From the NCBI GenBank assembly GCA_030830005.1, contig JAURNV010000016.1:1-64000 (forward strand): DNA of 64,000 bases. Reading direction: 5' to 3'. Position numbers and translations under genes: made by a program. This stretch comes from Flavobacteriaceae bacterium. Its GTDB lineage: Bacteria; Bacteroidota; Bacteroidia; Flavobacteriales; Flavobacteriaceae. The notes under the pieces were generated by a model. It saw nothing but the letters and a program-made list of their open reading frames with translations, was not told the DNA's origin and made no database searches. Below, one piece after another: positions 8,099 through 16,919 of this stretch (the first letter of the stretch is position 1; the number at the start of each line of letters is the position of its first letter).

Positions 8099-8443
8099 CT
8101 AGATTAACCCATAGTTAAATGCAGCAATAAATAATGACATCAATAGAAATACCAGCGAGGGAAGACGTTGTATAAAAGAATTTTTAACCTTCAGATGGGT
8201 CAACTGTGCGCTTAACATAAAAAATGCCATTCCAAGTGCGGCATAAAGCGTTATTTCATTGTAGCACAGCCCTAAAATTAGGAGGGCTGAAATGGACATT
8301 TTAGCTGCTCCAACAAAATTTCTAAAAACCTCTGAATAGCCAAACTGTTTAAATTCAGCGACTACATTGTGAAACCTGAAAATCCAAACGACGTATACCG
8401 AAACCGCTACTATGATCTGAAATAATAAAGAAATATGTTCCAT
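8099..8443 (-). CDS. DoxX-like membrane protein, paralogue of the downstream gene
   Basis: This 114-residue protein has four membrane segments with the same layout as the product of 7754-8095, including 'VVAEFKQFGYSEVFRNFVG' where the paralogue has 'MIREFKRWGLADKRKIIG'. The pair probably arose by tandem duplication followed by strong divergence. No cofactor-binding motif is visible. The gene begins the two-gene minus-strand unit. Upstream (8444-8574) is AT-rich spacer facing the divergent DUF2892 gene. Confidence 0.65.
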   Translation of the reverse strand: MEHISLLFQIIVAVSVYVVWIFRFHNVVAEFKQFGYSEVFRNFVGAAKMSISALLILGLCYNEITLYAALGMAFFMLSAQLTHLKVKNSFIQRLPSLVFLLMSLFIAAFNYGLI

Positions 8444-8574
8444 ATTTAGTGTTTTTTTAAAATTACAAAATATTTATGATTCTTGGGTGTTAAATTTTAA
8501 TTAACCAACAGACGTATTCTTATTGAAGTTTTTTCTATTTTTAAATTGTATTAATCAAATTTAAAATAAATCAA

Positions 8575-8799
8575 ATGGGAGGAAATATTTCAAAAGTAAG
8601 GGCTCACGATGCTATTGTGGGAGTATTATATTTAATAAGCGTTGGATTAACATTCTACACTACTAATTTAGATTTCTTGTGGATAGCAGTAGGTGTTGGG
8701 GGTCTTCAAATTATAAGTCCAATAACTAAGTTTTGTCCAGTATATTTTATTTTAAATAAATTAATGCCCGATACTGAACCTATCCAAAACGGTAGGTAA
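8575..8799 (+). CDS. DUF2892 (YgaP-type transmembrane domain) protein
   Basis: This 74-residue protein has two hydrophobic segments. The C-terminal pattern 'ISPITKFCPVYFILNKLMP' is the 'G.CP.Y..LG' signature of the DUF2892 domain, which also forms the membrane part of the rhodanese YgaP. Only the membrane domain is present; no rhodanese domain adjoins it. The single Cys in 'FCPVY' is the conserved one. The function of such stand-alone proteins is unknown, although some are next to sulfur-transfer genes. No such gene is visible here, unless the divergent DoxX-like pair is relevant. Confidence 0.75.
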   Translation: MGGNISKVRAHDAIVGVLYLISVGLTFYTTNLDFLWIAVGVGGLQIISPITKFCPVYFILNKLMPDTEPIQNGR

Positions 8800-8814
8800 G
8801 TCGTAATCCAAAAG

Positions 8815-8838
8815 CATATCTTTTTTTGGCGCTGCTAC
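8815..8838 (+). repeat. Diverged copy of the 24-bp spacer repeat
   Basis: CATATCTTTTTTTGGCGCTGC shares its ends with the 24-mers at 6744 and 7712 but has a different middle. It again lies just after a stop codon. It is supported only by similarity over its short ends. Confidence 0.3.
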
Positions 8839-8930
8839 CTTTTACCTAAGCGATAGTGGTAGTCAATTTGTTAACTTTAGCTTAAAGATATTTTTAAAAA
8901 AATTTATATTTTAATAAATAAAACAATCAT

Positions 8931-9632
8931 ATGAATCATTTAAAAATCTTTTTAATCACCCTTTTATCTACCTTTAGTTTTTCACAAGTTCCTTCTTTCA
9001 CGGTGCGCTATTTTGATGCTAAGCCATTTCAACAAGATGAAATAGTAGATAAGTTTGACAACCACTATAAAGATGTTGAATTTAATTCTGGAGGGATTTA
9101 TCTAGAACGCTTGCAAAGGGGTAATACTTTAGGAACACACCGGATCGTGTTTTTTGGAGATGCTGAAAACTGGGGGATGAAAGAGGGTCAAAAAGAAGAA
9201 AATGAAAACTGGCTTTTCTGGCGCAATGTTAATGACCACGTAGAATCTTGGGGTGATGCATATAGCGGAAGAATCCTCGACTATTCTGGCGATGTAGCGC
9301 CTGACCATTATGGTTACGTTCAAATTTATGAACTAGCCGTTTCTGACCCTGAAAAGTTTTTCGCAGCGCACAAGGAAATTGTTTCGCAAGCAAGAATACT
9401 TATGGAAGATAGGCCTGTTGCTTTTGGCACCTACGATATTGGAAGCCCTAATGGAGCTACACACTGGGTAGCCGTAGGATACAAAGGTGTTGATGACAAC
9501 ATTGTTATGAAGGCAAAAATGGATCAAGAACTTGCAAATGAGTGGAAATCTTATTTCAAAAAGAGAGGGGACGTTCTAAACGCAGGAAACTTTGACTTAC
9601 GTATTTTAAGAACGTATGGAAGTTTTAACTAA
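8931..9632 (+). CDS. Secreted protein of unknown function
   Basis: The 233-residue protein has a Sec signal peptide (cleavage after 'STFSFSQ', about residue 19) and no lipobox or T9SS sorting domain, so it is probably periplasmic. The mature part is mixed alpha/beta and rich in aromatic residues, with 'ENWLFWRNVNDHVESWGDAYSG' and 'FGTYDIGSPNGATHWVAVGYKG' as its most distinctive segments. Alternating short repeats suggest a dimeric ferredoxin-like (ABM/stress-response barrel-like) fold, but this is a guess and I recognise no family. The gene stands alone and is closed by a strong terminator. Confidence 0.7.
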   Translation: MNHLKIFLITLLSTFSFSQVPSFTVRYFDAKPFQQDEIVDKFDNHYKDVEFNSGGIYLERLQRGNTLGTHRIVFFGDAENWGMKEGQKEENENWLFWRNVNDHVESWGDAYSGRILDYSGDVAPDHYGYVQIYELAVSDPEKFFAAHKEIVSQARILMEDRPVAFGTYDIGSPNGATHWVAVGYKGVDDNIVMKAKMDQELANEWKSYFKKRGDVLNAGNFDLRILRTYGSFN

Positions 9633-9659
9633 TATCGTTAGCTGATTTTTTAACATACG

Positions 9660-9685
9660 AACCCCCTTAAATGGGGGGTTTTTTT
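9660..9685 (+). terminator. Rho-independent terminator
   Basis: ACCCCC / GGGGGGT arms with a 6-nt AT-rich loop are followed by seven T. It lies 28 nt downstream of the secreted-protein gene. Confidence 0.9.
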
Positions 9686-9730
9686 ATGTAAGATCTAATT
9701 CTTTAGTAATCTAATATTTCACCCTCTGAA

Positions 9731-10459
9731 TTAAATCTTGTGATATACTTCTTCAAATGGAACACGACACCTTTCGCCCCAAATGCCCTTATTCCCATCT
9801 CTTATACCACAAGCAACTGCCATATTAATTTCTGCCCCTCGTGGTAGTTTTAACACCTTTTTTAAAACCTTACTGTCAAAACCTTCTATGGGACAGGTAT
9901 CATACCCTTCATTGGCCATTGCAATCATAAACGTTTGTGCCGCCAAAGCAGTAGACTTATGAACCACAACTCTTATATCGCTTTCGGAAACTTGTCTTGT
10001 AATGGTGCGAAAAAGTCCAATTCCTTGGGTTAAAATAACTCTTGTCAACCCCACTAGCCTTAAAAAACGAGCATATAAAAAGGGCATAATCCGCCCATAA
10101 TACAATTCGCGATCTTTAATCCGTTTCGCTTGCCGGTTTTTGGGACTATGCCGAGCTATATTATTGCGCTCAAATTCCAACACATATTTTGCGCGTTTTT
10201 TATGCAAATCTTGCCGTGTTGCAAATACTACAATTTGGTTTGCAGTTGCTGTAGCCGATTGGCCTAAACAAGCATAAGATACTTTTTCCAAGACTTCAGC
10301 TTTGGTAATATGGTAAAACTCCCATAACTGCATGTTAGAACTATTTGGCGCCAAAGTTGACAACTCTAAACAGTGTTTGACCTTATCGGTATCCAGTGGT
10401 TTTTCTTTATCAAAAACTCTAACAGAACGGCGGTAGTTTAGCACTTGACTTAAATTCAT
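9731..10459 (-). CDS. Nitroreductase family FMN-dependent oxidoreductase
   Basis: This 242-residue protein has nitroreductase motifs: N-terminal 'YRRSVRVFD' (FMN phosphate contacts), 'TLAPNSSNMQLWEF' (FMN binding), 'TALAAQTFMIAMANEGYDTCPIEGF' and the C-terminal 'CGIRDGNKGIWGERCR'. It probably reduces quinones, nitro compounds or related substrates with NAD(P)H. A middle segment rich in Arg/Lys (residues 85-150) is longer than in small nitroreductases and may form the subunit extension. The physiological substrate cannot be deduced. It stands alone, with its promoter side facing the divergent Kazal-type gene. Confidence 0.85.
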   Translation of the reverse strand: MNLSQVLNYRRSVRVFDKEKPLDTDKVKHCLELSTLAPNSSNMQLWEFYHITKAEVLEKVSYACLGQSATATANQIVVFATRQDLHKKRAKYVLEFERNNIARHSPKNRQAKRIKDRELYYGRIMPFLYARFLRLVGLTRVILTQGIGLFRTITRQVSESDIRVVVHKSTALAAQTFMIAMANEGYDTCPIEGFDSKVLKKVLKLPRGAEINMAVACGIRDGNKGIWGERCRVPFEEVYHKI

Positions 10460-10611
10460 ATTGGTTTTAAAAGGATATACTGCAATCTACAATATTTGAT
10501 AACCATCCCCAACAGCATGTTCTGTTCTTTTTTTAACTTTGGTGGCACTATTTGGTTAGCATGTCTAACGTGCTGCCTGTTTTTAATGGGGCATATTCAT
10601 TAAAAAGACAA

Positions 10612-10824
10612 ATGATGAAACACTTTATTTTAGGGTTGCTGTTGTTAATCACCATGTGTGATGATAATGAAGATTGTTTTACTAATACGCCCAAGCCTGA
10701 TATTGTTTGTATAGAAATTTATGAACCTGTATGCGGTTGTAACTACACAACCTATTCTAATGACTGTTATGCAAGTGCAAGTGGGGTTTCAAGTTGGACC
10801 AAGGGAGCCTGCAACTCAAACTAA
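10612..10824 (+). CDS. Small exported protein with a Kazal-type protease inhibitor domain
   Basis: From ATG 10612 (or 10615) the product is 70 residues. It has a hydrophobic N-terminus ending 'LITMC', followed by acidic residues, possibly an imperfect lipobox that would make it a lipoprotein. The rest is one Kazal domain: 'CIEIYEPVCGC', 'TYSNDCYA' and a final 'KGAC', giving the six-Cys pattern. Such domains inhibit serine proteases, and bacterial ones may guard against host or own secreted proteases. The frame is open upstream to 10552, but residues before the signal peptide are not signal-like, so I reject that start. Confidence 0.75.
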   Translation: MMKHFILGLLLLITMCDDNEDCFTNTPKPDIVCIEIYEPVCGCNYTTYSNDCYASASGVSSWTKGACNSN

Positions 10825-11014
10825 ATCTTTGTCTTTTCTGCACTTTTAGTTCACACATTACAAAATCATGTGTGTAGATATAGTGTACATATAATATTAA
10901 CAAGCCTTAGCATAATCGATATTATATTTATGGAAAATAAATTTTTGTTATTTAATATCAAATTTGGCATTTAATTCAGGATTTGATATTTAATGTTTCC
11001 TTTTAATTGCATTC

Positions 11015-14000
11015 ATGAAAATATTACGTTCTCATTCCCCCTTTTCTTGTATCACCATTGCACTTTTATTGTTTTCCTTTTTTGGCTTTAGCCAAACAGC
11101 TGTAGGATCTGGAAGTTATACGACTGTTTATCCAGGGGCTGATGCTGCTGGTCGGAATGGTTTCCCATCCGGAAGCCCACAACTTTCAAAAACAGCAATA
11201 GGCAAGCCGGTGCCCACTAATGATTGGTGGTCTAAATTGGTTAAAGAGAATCATGCGGACAATTTATTCAACTACCCGATGACCATGAAAACAACCAATA
11301 CGGGTCTTATAGTCACCTATATACCAAGAGGGGTTATTGGGGATAATAGCGCCATTGAAGTTGGGCTTTCGGGGTTGAATGCGTCTAGAGCAACCGTCTC
11401 TGATTATTCAGATTGGACCGTTAGCATGAATTGGAATGACGGTGTGCGAGATATGCAGGTTACATCTGGAATAGGTATGCCTTTTTTGTACTTTGAAAAG
11501 AATTCAGGTGCTACAGCCACCGTAAAAGTGAATAGTGGTACAGCAACTATATCGAGTGAGCTCCTCATTATTGAAAATGCAAGTAGTGGAGCTGATTTTG
11601 TTGTTTATGCACCTGTAGGAAGTACTTGGTCTGTTTCGGGAAACACTTATACTTCTTCATTAAACGGGAAAAACTATTGGTCTATGGCAATGCTTCCACA
11701 AAGCACCACAAACGTTAGCGCTACTGCTCAAGCTTATAAAAAATACGCCTATGTTTTTCCAACAAATACAACAACATCGTGGAGCTACAATCCAACAACG
11801 GCTAAGGTAACTACTGATTTTAATGTAACAACGAGTATTAAAGAAGGAACGAATACCAATGTACTTATGGGATTATTGCCGCATCAATGGAGCAACCTTG
11901 CCAGCAACTCGCCATCTCCCTCGGAGCAAAGTTACCAGTCGATTCGAGGAGAGCTAAAAATGCTCGATGGGAATAGCTTCACTGTTGCCTACACTTTTAG
12001 AGGTGTTTTACCTACGCTGCCTTATTTGGCAAACTATAGCACAGGTTTTGACCCAACGAAATTAGACCAGAAAATTGGAGTAATAGAAAACGACGCTTTG
12101 GGCTCTTGGACAGATTCATACAATGAAGGGCAGATGATGAATCGGATGATTCAAACGGCGCGTATCGCAGATCAAACTGGAGATACAGCGGCACGAAACA
12201 AAATGATCACCACCATAAAAGAACGATTAGAGGATTGGTTGTCCTTCCAATCAGGCGAGGTTGCTTTTTTGTTTTATTACAACAACACTTGGACATCTCT
12301 ATTGGGCTATCCTTCCGGACACGGACAAGATAGCAATATAAACGACCATCATTTTCACTGGGGCTACTTTATACATGCAGCAGCTTTTATGGAACAATTT
12401 GAACCCGGTTGGGCGAACCAATGGGGCGATATGATAAATCTCTTGATTCGCGATGCAGCATCAACAGACCGAAATGATAGCTTATTTCCATTTTTGAGAA
12501 ACTTTAGCCCTTATGCAGGACATAGTTGGGCAAATGGGTTTGCTACCTTCCCAGACGGAAATGATCAAGAATCTACATCTGAAAGCATGCAATTTGCCAC
12601 TTCACTCATTCATTGGGGGACTATTACCGCCAACGATGCCATTCGTGATTTAGGAATTTATATTTATACGACCGAACAAGCAGCCGTGGAAGAATATTGG
12701 TTTGATATGTACAATAGAGTTTTTGGTTCTGGACAGGAGTATAAATTAGTGTCACGTGTTTGGGGAAACTCTTACGACAACGGTACTTTTTGGACAGCCG
12801 ATATAGCTGCATCCTATGGAATTGAACTGTATCCTATACATGGCGGCTCGTTATACTTAGGGCACAACCAAACCTATGCGGCTGAATTATGGACAGAAAT
12901 GGCTGCAAAGACTGGTGTTTTGAGTAACCAAGAAAATGCAAATCTATGGCATGATACCTATTGGAAATTCTTATCGCTTACCAATGCTCAAGCCGCTATA
13001 GACCTATACGACAGCTATCCGGATAGAAATTTAAAGTTCGGTATTTCAGATGCGCAAACCTATCATTGGTTGCACGCCATGAATGCTTTGGGTCCTGTAG
13101 ATGCCTCTATTACTTCCAATCACCCCTTAGCGGTTGCATTTACAGATGCTGCTGGAGAAACCACCTATGTAGCACATAATTACAGCAATAGTCAAATAAC
13201 CGTAACGTTCTCTGATGGAGAGACCTTGGTTGTCCCTGCTCGGCAAATGGTTACAAACCGCGATGTTGATGTTTCAGGTACCTTAGGTTCAGATTTTTAT
13301 CAAGCTTATGTTGGCGGAAGCGTTAACCTTTCCTATTCCACTTCGAATGCCAACATTACTAAAGTGGAATTTTATGATGGAACAACACTTATAAGTACAG
13401 ATACCTCAGCCCCTTATCAAGCGCAACCCAGCAATCTTGCTTTGGGTGTTCACGGCATGTACGCCAAAGTATTTGTAGGGACAGAATTTGCGGTATCTAA
13501 TAGTGTTTCCGTTCAAGTAGGCGAGCAAATCCCCTATTCCGGAGTCCATATAATCCCCGGAACTATAGAAGCGGGTCACTTTGATACATACGAAGCTGGA
13601 GTAGGTCAAAATATTTCCTACTTTGATAGCTCTCAAAATAATGAAGGAGACGCACGCACAGACGAATATGTAGACACCGTGTCAGACACAAACGAGGGAA
13701 TGATAGTTGGTTGGACTACCGCTGGCGAATGGCTAGAGTATAGCGTAGATGTACAAAATCCTGGCATCTATTCCGTTGCCATTCGATATGCTTCTGGTAA
13801 CCCAAATGGTGGAGGACCCATGCACTTTGAGCTTAACGGCGAAACCATAAGCGGATCGATTTCGTTTTCGACTACCTCTGACTGGGGTACTTGGGCAACC
13901 AAAACAGTAACGAATATTCCCCTGACAGGTGGAGAACAAATTCTGCGTGTTGCCATTGATGATGGTGAGATTAACTTAGGGAAAATGACGTTTACCCGTA

Positions 14001-15775
14001 CGGGAGATTTGGGGTATGACCCCCCCGTTGCAAATGCAGGAACAAATGTATCCGCCACTTTGTCAACTACATCGGTTACCTTAGATGGATCGGGAACTTA
14101 TGCCCCAGCAGGAAAAACGGTGACTTACACATGGTCGCAAGTATATGGCCCCACCTCACTAACCTTTACAACTAGTTCTAGCGTGTCGCCACAAGTGTCT
14201 AATCTAGCTATTGGCGTATATAAATGTTTGCTAACGGTTTCTGATGGTACCTATACTTCTACTGATGAGGTGCAAATAATCGTTTCAGAGTCTGGTAATT
14301 CAAATCCTTCTATTTCGATTAGTTCTCCAAGTGATGGGGCTTCTTTTGCTGAGGGTTCTACGATCGATATTACTGCTTTGGCATCAGATTTAGACGGTAG
14401 TATCACAAAGGTTGAATTTTTTGCTGGTGCTACTAAACTTGGAGAAGACACTTCTGATCCCTTTACTTTTTCTTGGACTGGTGCAGCTGTTGGCACCCAT
14501 CAATTAACCGCTAAGGCAACAGACAATGGAGGGGCTGTAGCCACATCCCAAGCCGTATCGATTACCGTTAATGAAGTGGTTTCTTGTGTTATTAACGACA
14601 ATGAGGCAAGTCAAGGGTCTTTCTCTGTTGGATATGAAGCTACTTTTGAAACTGTAGGAACCAACGTTACCATTTCAATTACTCTATTAGATACAGATAA
14701 ATCGGGGCCTGTGGCATATTTATGGCGGGAGTCCCCTTTTCAAGAATCTCAAATGAATCATGATGGTGGAAAAACATTTTCAAAAACAGTAGGTGGGTTA
14801 TCCGCGGGGCAAACCATCTCTTATGCAGTCAAATTTGCATATGCTGGCGGTTTGGTTGTAACAAAATACATGAGCTATATCGTAGGCGATAATTGTAGCG
14901 GAAATAATACCGATACAGAAGGACCTACAAACTTTACAGCGTCTGTGGGAACTGTAGGTGCGCGATCAGTAGAATTGCTTCTACAAGCCAACGATAACTC
15001 TGGCTCATTAGTTTATAATGTTACGTATGGGCAACAACAAAAAACCATAACAGGAAACTCGGGAACACAAACCAAGCTGGTTATCAATAGCCTTTCGCCC
15101 GAAACGACCTACAACTTCTCTGTTACGGCAAAAGACATCAGTCAAAATGCTGCAAGTAATAATCCCATCGCGCTTCAAGCAACCACAACGGCAGATACCA
15201 ATACCGCTTGCTCAGGGACAGAAAACCAAGCAAGTCAAGGTTCCTTTAGTACGGGATATACCTATTCATTTGTAACCAGTGGAAGTAGCGTGACATTTAC
15301 TTTTGAGTTGTTAGATACGGACAAAAGTGGGGTTGTTGCTTATTTATGGAGACAAGCACCAAATTTCACAGAAACTGCAATGAGCGGTTCTGGGAATACG
15401 TTTAGCATTACCGTGAACGGTTTCACGTCTGGGCAAACCATTTCCTATGCTTGTAAGTTTGCCTTTGCTGGTGGGCTAGCCGTTACCAAATATTTCTCTT
15501 ATGAAGTGGGAGATGTATGTCCTTTAAGTGTTGATAAGGTTGATTTGTTTTCAAAAGTAACCGTTTACCCAAACCCTGTTAAGGATGTAATTTATGTTTC
15601 GGTAGCCGATAGTAAACCTGATAAACTTGAGTTGTTTTCCATTACTGGAAAGAAAATGAAAGAACTAGTGCATAACGTTGAACGCATCTATGTGGATGAC
15701 TTATCGAGCGGCTTATACTTGCTTAAAGTATATCATGGCAAAAGTCATTCTTTTCACAGAATTGTAATAGAGTAA
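11015..15775 (+). CDS. GH81 endo-1,3-beta-glucanase, multimodular, T9SS exported
   Basis: The 1586-residue protein cleaves beta-1,3-glucan (laminarin). Order: signal peptide 1-26; GH81 catalytic region about 30-745, with 'NDHHFHWGY' (acid Asp444) and 'NDQESTSESM' (Glu519 and Glu523, base region); an Ig-like domain 750-833; a CBM6-like domain about 835-998; a PKD-like domain 1000-1090; an Ig-like domain 1095-1187; a glucan-binding-type module about 1190-1300; an FN3-like domain 1305-1395; a second copy of the module 1400-1505; and a type A sorting domain 1512-1586 ('VYPNPVKDV', 'GLYLLKV'). The two modules share 'ASQGSF', 'LLDTDKSG', 'VAYLWR' and 'GQTISYA' and are probably carbohydrate binding. 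The enzyme is likely surface-bound or secreted. The gene is isolated, without SusCD genes nearby. Confidence 0.93.
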   Translation: MKILRSHSPFSCITIALLLFSFFGFSQTAVGSGSYTTVYPGADAAGRNGFPSGSPQLSKTAIGKPVPTNDWWSKLVKENHADNLFNYPMTMKTTNTGLIVTYIPRGVIGDNSAIEVGLSGLNASRATVSDYSDWTVSMNWNDGVRDMQVTSGIGMPFLYFEKNSGATATVKVNSGTATISSELLIIENASSGADFVVYAPVGSTWSVSGNTYTSSLNGKNYWSMAMLPQSTTNVSATAQAYKKYAYVFPTNTTTSWSYNPTTAKVTTDFNVTTSIKEGTNTNVLMGLLPHQWSNLASNSPSPSEQSYQSIRGELKMLDGNSFTVAYTFRGVLPTLPYLANYSTGFDPTKLDQKIGVIENDALGSWTDSYNEGQMMNRMIQTARIADQTGDTAARNKMITTIKERLEDWLSFQSGEVAFLFYYNNTWTSLLGYPSGHGQDSNINDHHFHWGYFIHAAAFMEQFEPGWANQWGDMINLLIRDAASTDRNDSLFPFLRNFSPYAGHSWANGFATFPDGNDQESTSESMQFATSLIHWGTITANDAIRDLGIYIYTTEQAAVEEYWFDMYNRVFGSGQEYKLVSRVWGNSYDNGTFWTADIAASYGIELYPIHGGSLYLGHNQTYAAELWTEMAAKTGVLSNQENANLWHDTYWKFLSLTNAQAAIDLYDSYPDRNLKFGISDAQTYHWLHAMNALGPVDASITSNHPLAVAFTDAAGETTYVAHNYSNSQITVTFSDGETLVVPARQMVTNRDVDVSGTLGSDFYQAYVGGSVNLSYSTSNANITKVEFYDGTTLISTDTSAPYQAQPSNLALGVHGMYAKVFVGTEFAVSNSVSVQVGEQIPYSGVHIIPGTIEAGHFDTYEAGVGQNISYFDSSQNNEGDARTDEYVDTVSDTNEGMIVGWTTAGEWLEYSVDVQNPGIYSVAIRYASGNPNGGGPMHFELNGETISGSISFSTTSDWGTWATKTVTNIPLTGGEQILRVAIDDGEINLGKMTFTRTGDLGYDPPVANAGTNVSATLSTTSVTLDGSGTYAPAGKTVTYTWSQVYGPTSLTFTTSSSVSPQVSNLAIGVYKCLLTVSDGTYTSTDEVQIIVSESGNSNPSISISSPSDGASFAEGSTIDITALASDLDGSITKVEFFAGATKLGEDTSDPFTFSWTGAAVGTHQLTAKATDNGGAVATSQAVSITVNEVVSCVINDNEASQGSFSVGYEATFETVGTNVTISITLLDTDKSGPVAYLWRESPFQESQMNHDGGKTFSKTVGGLSAGQTISYAVKFAYAGGLVVTKYMSYIVGDNCSGNNTDTEGPTNFTASVGTVGARSVELLLQANDNSGSLVYNVTYGQQQKTITGNSGTQTKLVINSLSPETTYNFSVTAKDISQNAASNNPIALQATTTADTNTACSGTENQASQGSFSTGYTYSFVTSGSSVTFTFELLDTDKSGVVAYLWRQAPNFTETAMSGSGNTFSITVNGFTSGQTISYACKFAFAGGLAVTKYFSYEVGDVCPLSVDKVDLFSKVTVYPNPVKDVIYVSVADSKPDKLELFSITGKKMKELVHNVERIYVDDLSSGLYLLKVYHGKSHSFHRIVIE

Positions 15776-15943
15776 TTTAATTTGGCTAGATTTTGTTGAT
15801 GTGTTTTAGGTATCATTTCAATGAACAACGTACTGTTTTAGAAACCCCTTTACGCTTAAAATAAAATGCTTACCATAGTACTTGGTGTTTTTGTTGTTGG
15901 AATTTTATGTTACTTTACATACGAATCACTTAAATCTAATCAA

Positions 15944-16474
15944 ATGAAAAATCTATGTTACTTATTGCTTTTGTTGCCTTTTACATTTGTTCAAGCTCAA
16001 AATTTTAGAGCGCTAGACAAAAGTCCTATGGATAAAGCATCATTCCCATCAAGCTATAGAGTATCTGAAAAGATTGCTGTTATTACCTACAGTAGGCCTC
16101 AACTCCGAGGAAGGTCTTTTGCCGAAATTGTCCCTTTTGATAAGGTTTGGCGAACGGGGGCTAACGAAGCTACTGAACTCAGGGTATATCAACCTATTCA
16201 GTTTGGAGACACCACACTAAAAAAGGGTACTTATTCGATATATACTCTGTTTGAAAAGGATGGGGTCTCACTTATTGTTAACAGTGCTACAAATGCTTGG
16301 GGGGCTTACAGTTATGACAAAGATAAAGATGTTGCCCGGATTAGGGTGTCCTACACTACTGTCGAAGATTCTCTTGAAGCATTCTCTATTGCTTTTTCGA
16401 ATAATACAGAAAACCCCAAATTTTATATGGGCTGGGAAAAAATTCGAGTAGAAATTCCTTTTACCGTTTTATAA
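15944..16474 (+). CDS. DUF2911 family exported protein
   Basis: From ATG 15944 the product is 176 residues with a Sec signal peptide ('LLLLPFTFVQAQ'). The core is typical of DUF2911: 'ALDKSPMDKASFPSSYRVS', 'ITYSRPQLRGRSF', 'VWRTGANEATELR', 'KGTYSIYTLF', 'ATNAWGAYSYDKDKDVARI' and the C-terminal 'MGWEKIRVEIPF'. The function is unknown; it is probably periplasmic or outer-membrane associated. The frame is open to an ATG at 15866 whose extra 26 residues form a second hydrophobic segment directly before the signal peptide. I prefer the inner start because a signal peptide begins there. Other DUF2911 proteins do begin with a membrane anchor, so the longer form is possible. Confidence 0.82.
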   Translation: MKNLCYLLLLLPFTFVQAQNFRALDKSPMDKASFPSSYRVSEKIAVITYSRPQLRGRSFAEIVPFDKVWRTGANEATELRVYQPIQFGDTTLKKGTYSIYTLFEKDGVSLIVNSATNAWGAYSYDKDKDVARIRVSYTTVEDSLEAFSIAFSNNTENPKFYMGWEKIRVEIPFTVL

Positions 16475-16496
16475 ACCATAATTACCCTTTTCTTGG

Positions 16497-16919
16497 TTAT
16501 TGTTTTTTCAATAACCAAGAAGAGGATTGAATTTTATCGCCCAAACCGTCTATAAGAGAAATACCTAAGCGATCACATACAGGGCGCTCCGGAATAGTGT
16601 CATTGTTTTGATCTCCACCGTTGGCAAAGGATAGTTCGTATTCCGATGAGAGTTCGTTGTGAATTTGAGCGATCGTCTCACAAACCGTTCGGTCTTTATC
16701 TACAGATAAAAACACCTTGTCAACTACTCGCAAACTAGAAACAATAAAAACGCGCTCTTGTTCATCTTGAAATTCTTTTGATCCTTTTAAAGCGCGCTGG
16801 TGATCCGAATTAACAATAACAAAAAGGGCATCGCCATTGGCTTTAGCATTTTGAAAGTATTCTAAATGTCCTTTGTGAATCGGGTTAAAATACCCGCTAA
16901 CAATTATTGCTCTTTTCAT
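16497..16919 (-). CDS. Cytidylyltransferase-like nucleotidyltransferase
   Basis: This 140-residue protein of the nucleotidyltransferase superfamily begins 'AIIVSGYFNPIHKGHLEYF', carrying the HxGH nucleotide-binding motif. 'IVNSDHQRALKG' follows (substrate-binding region, as in TagD and the RfaE C-domain). The third motif expected near the C-terminus is 'PERPVCDRLGI' rather than the usual ISSTxI, so substrate use may differ. It transfers a nucleotide to a phosphorylated small molecule, likely a sugar or alditol phosphate, but no pathway partner lies nearby. Its 3' end overlaps an 11-bp palindrome (16491-16520). Confidence 0.8.
   Translation of the reverse strand: MKRAIIVSGYFNPIHKGHLEYFQNAKANGDALFVIVNSDHQRALKGSKEFQDEQERVFIVSSLRVVDKVFLSVDKDRTVCETIAQIHNELSSEYELSFANGGDQNNDTIPERPVCDRLGISLIDGLGDKIQSSSWLLKKQ

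Noticed and set aside
10851..10874. Inverted repeat CACACAT / ATGTGTG upstream of the GH81 gene
   Set aside because: Only 7 bp, no T tract behind it and no second copy; too weak to call a terminator or operator.
16491..16520. 11-bp palindrome TCTTGGTTATT / AATAACCAAGA between convergent genes
   Set aside because: It spans the stop codon of the minus-strand gene and no T tract follows on either strand, so I do not call it a terminator, although it may be a weak convergent one.
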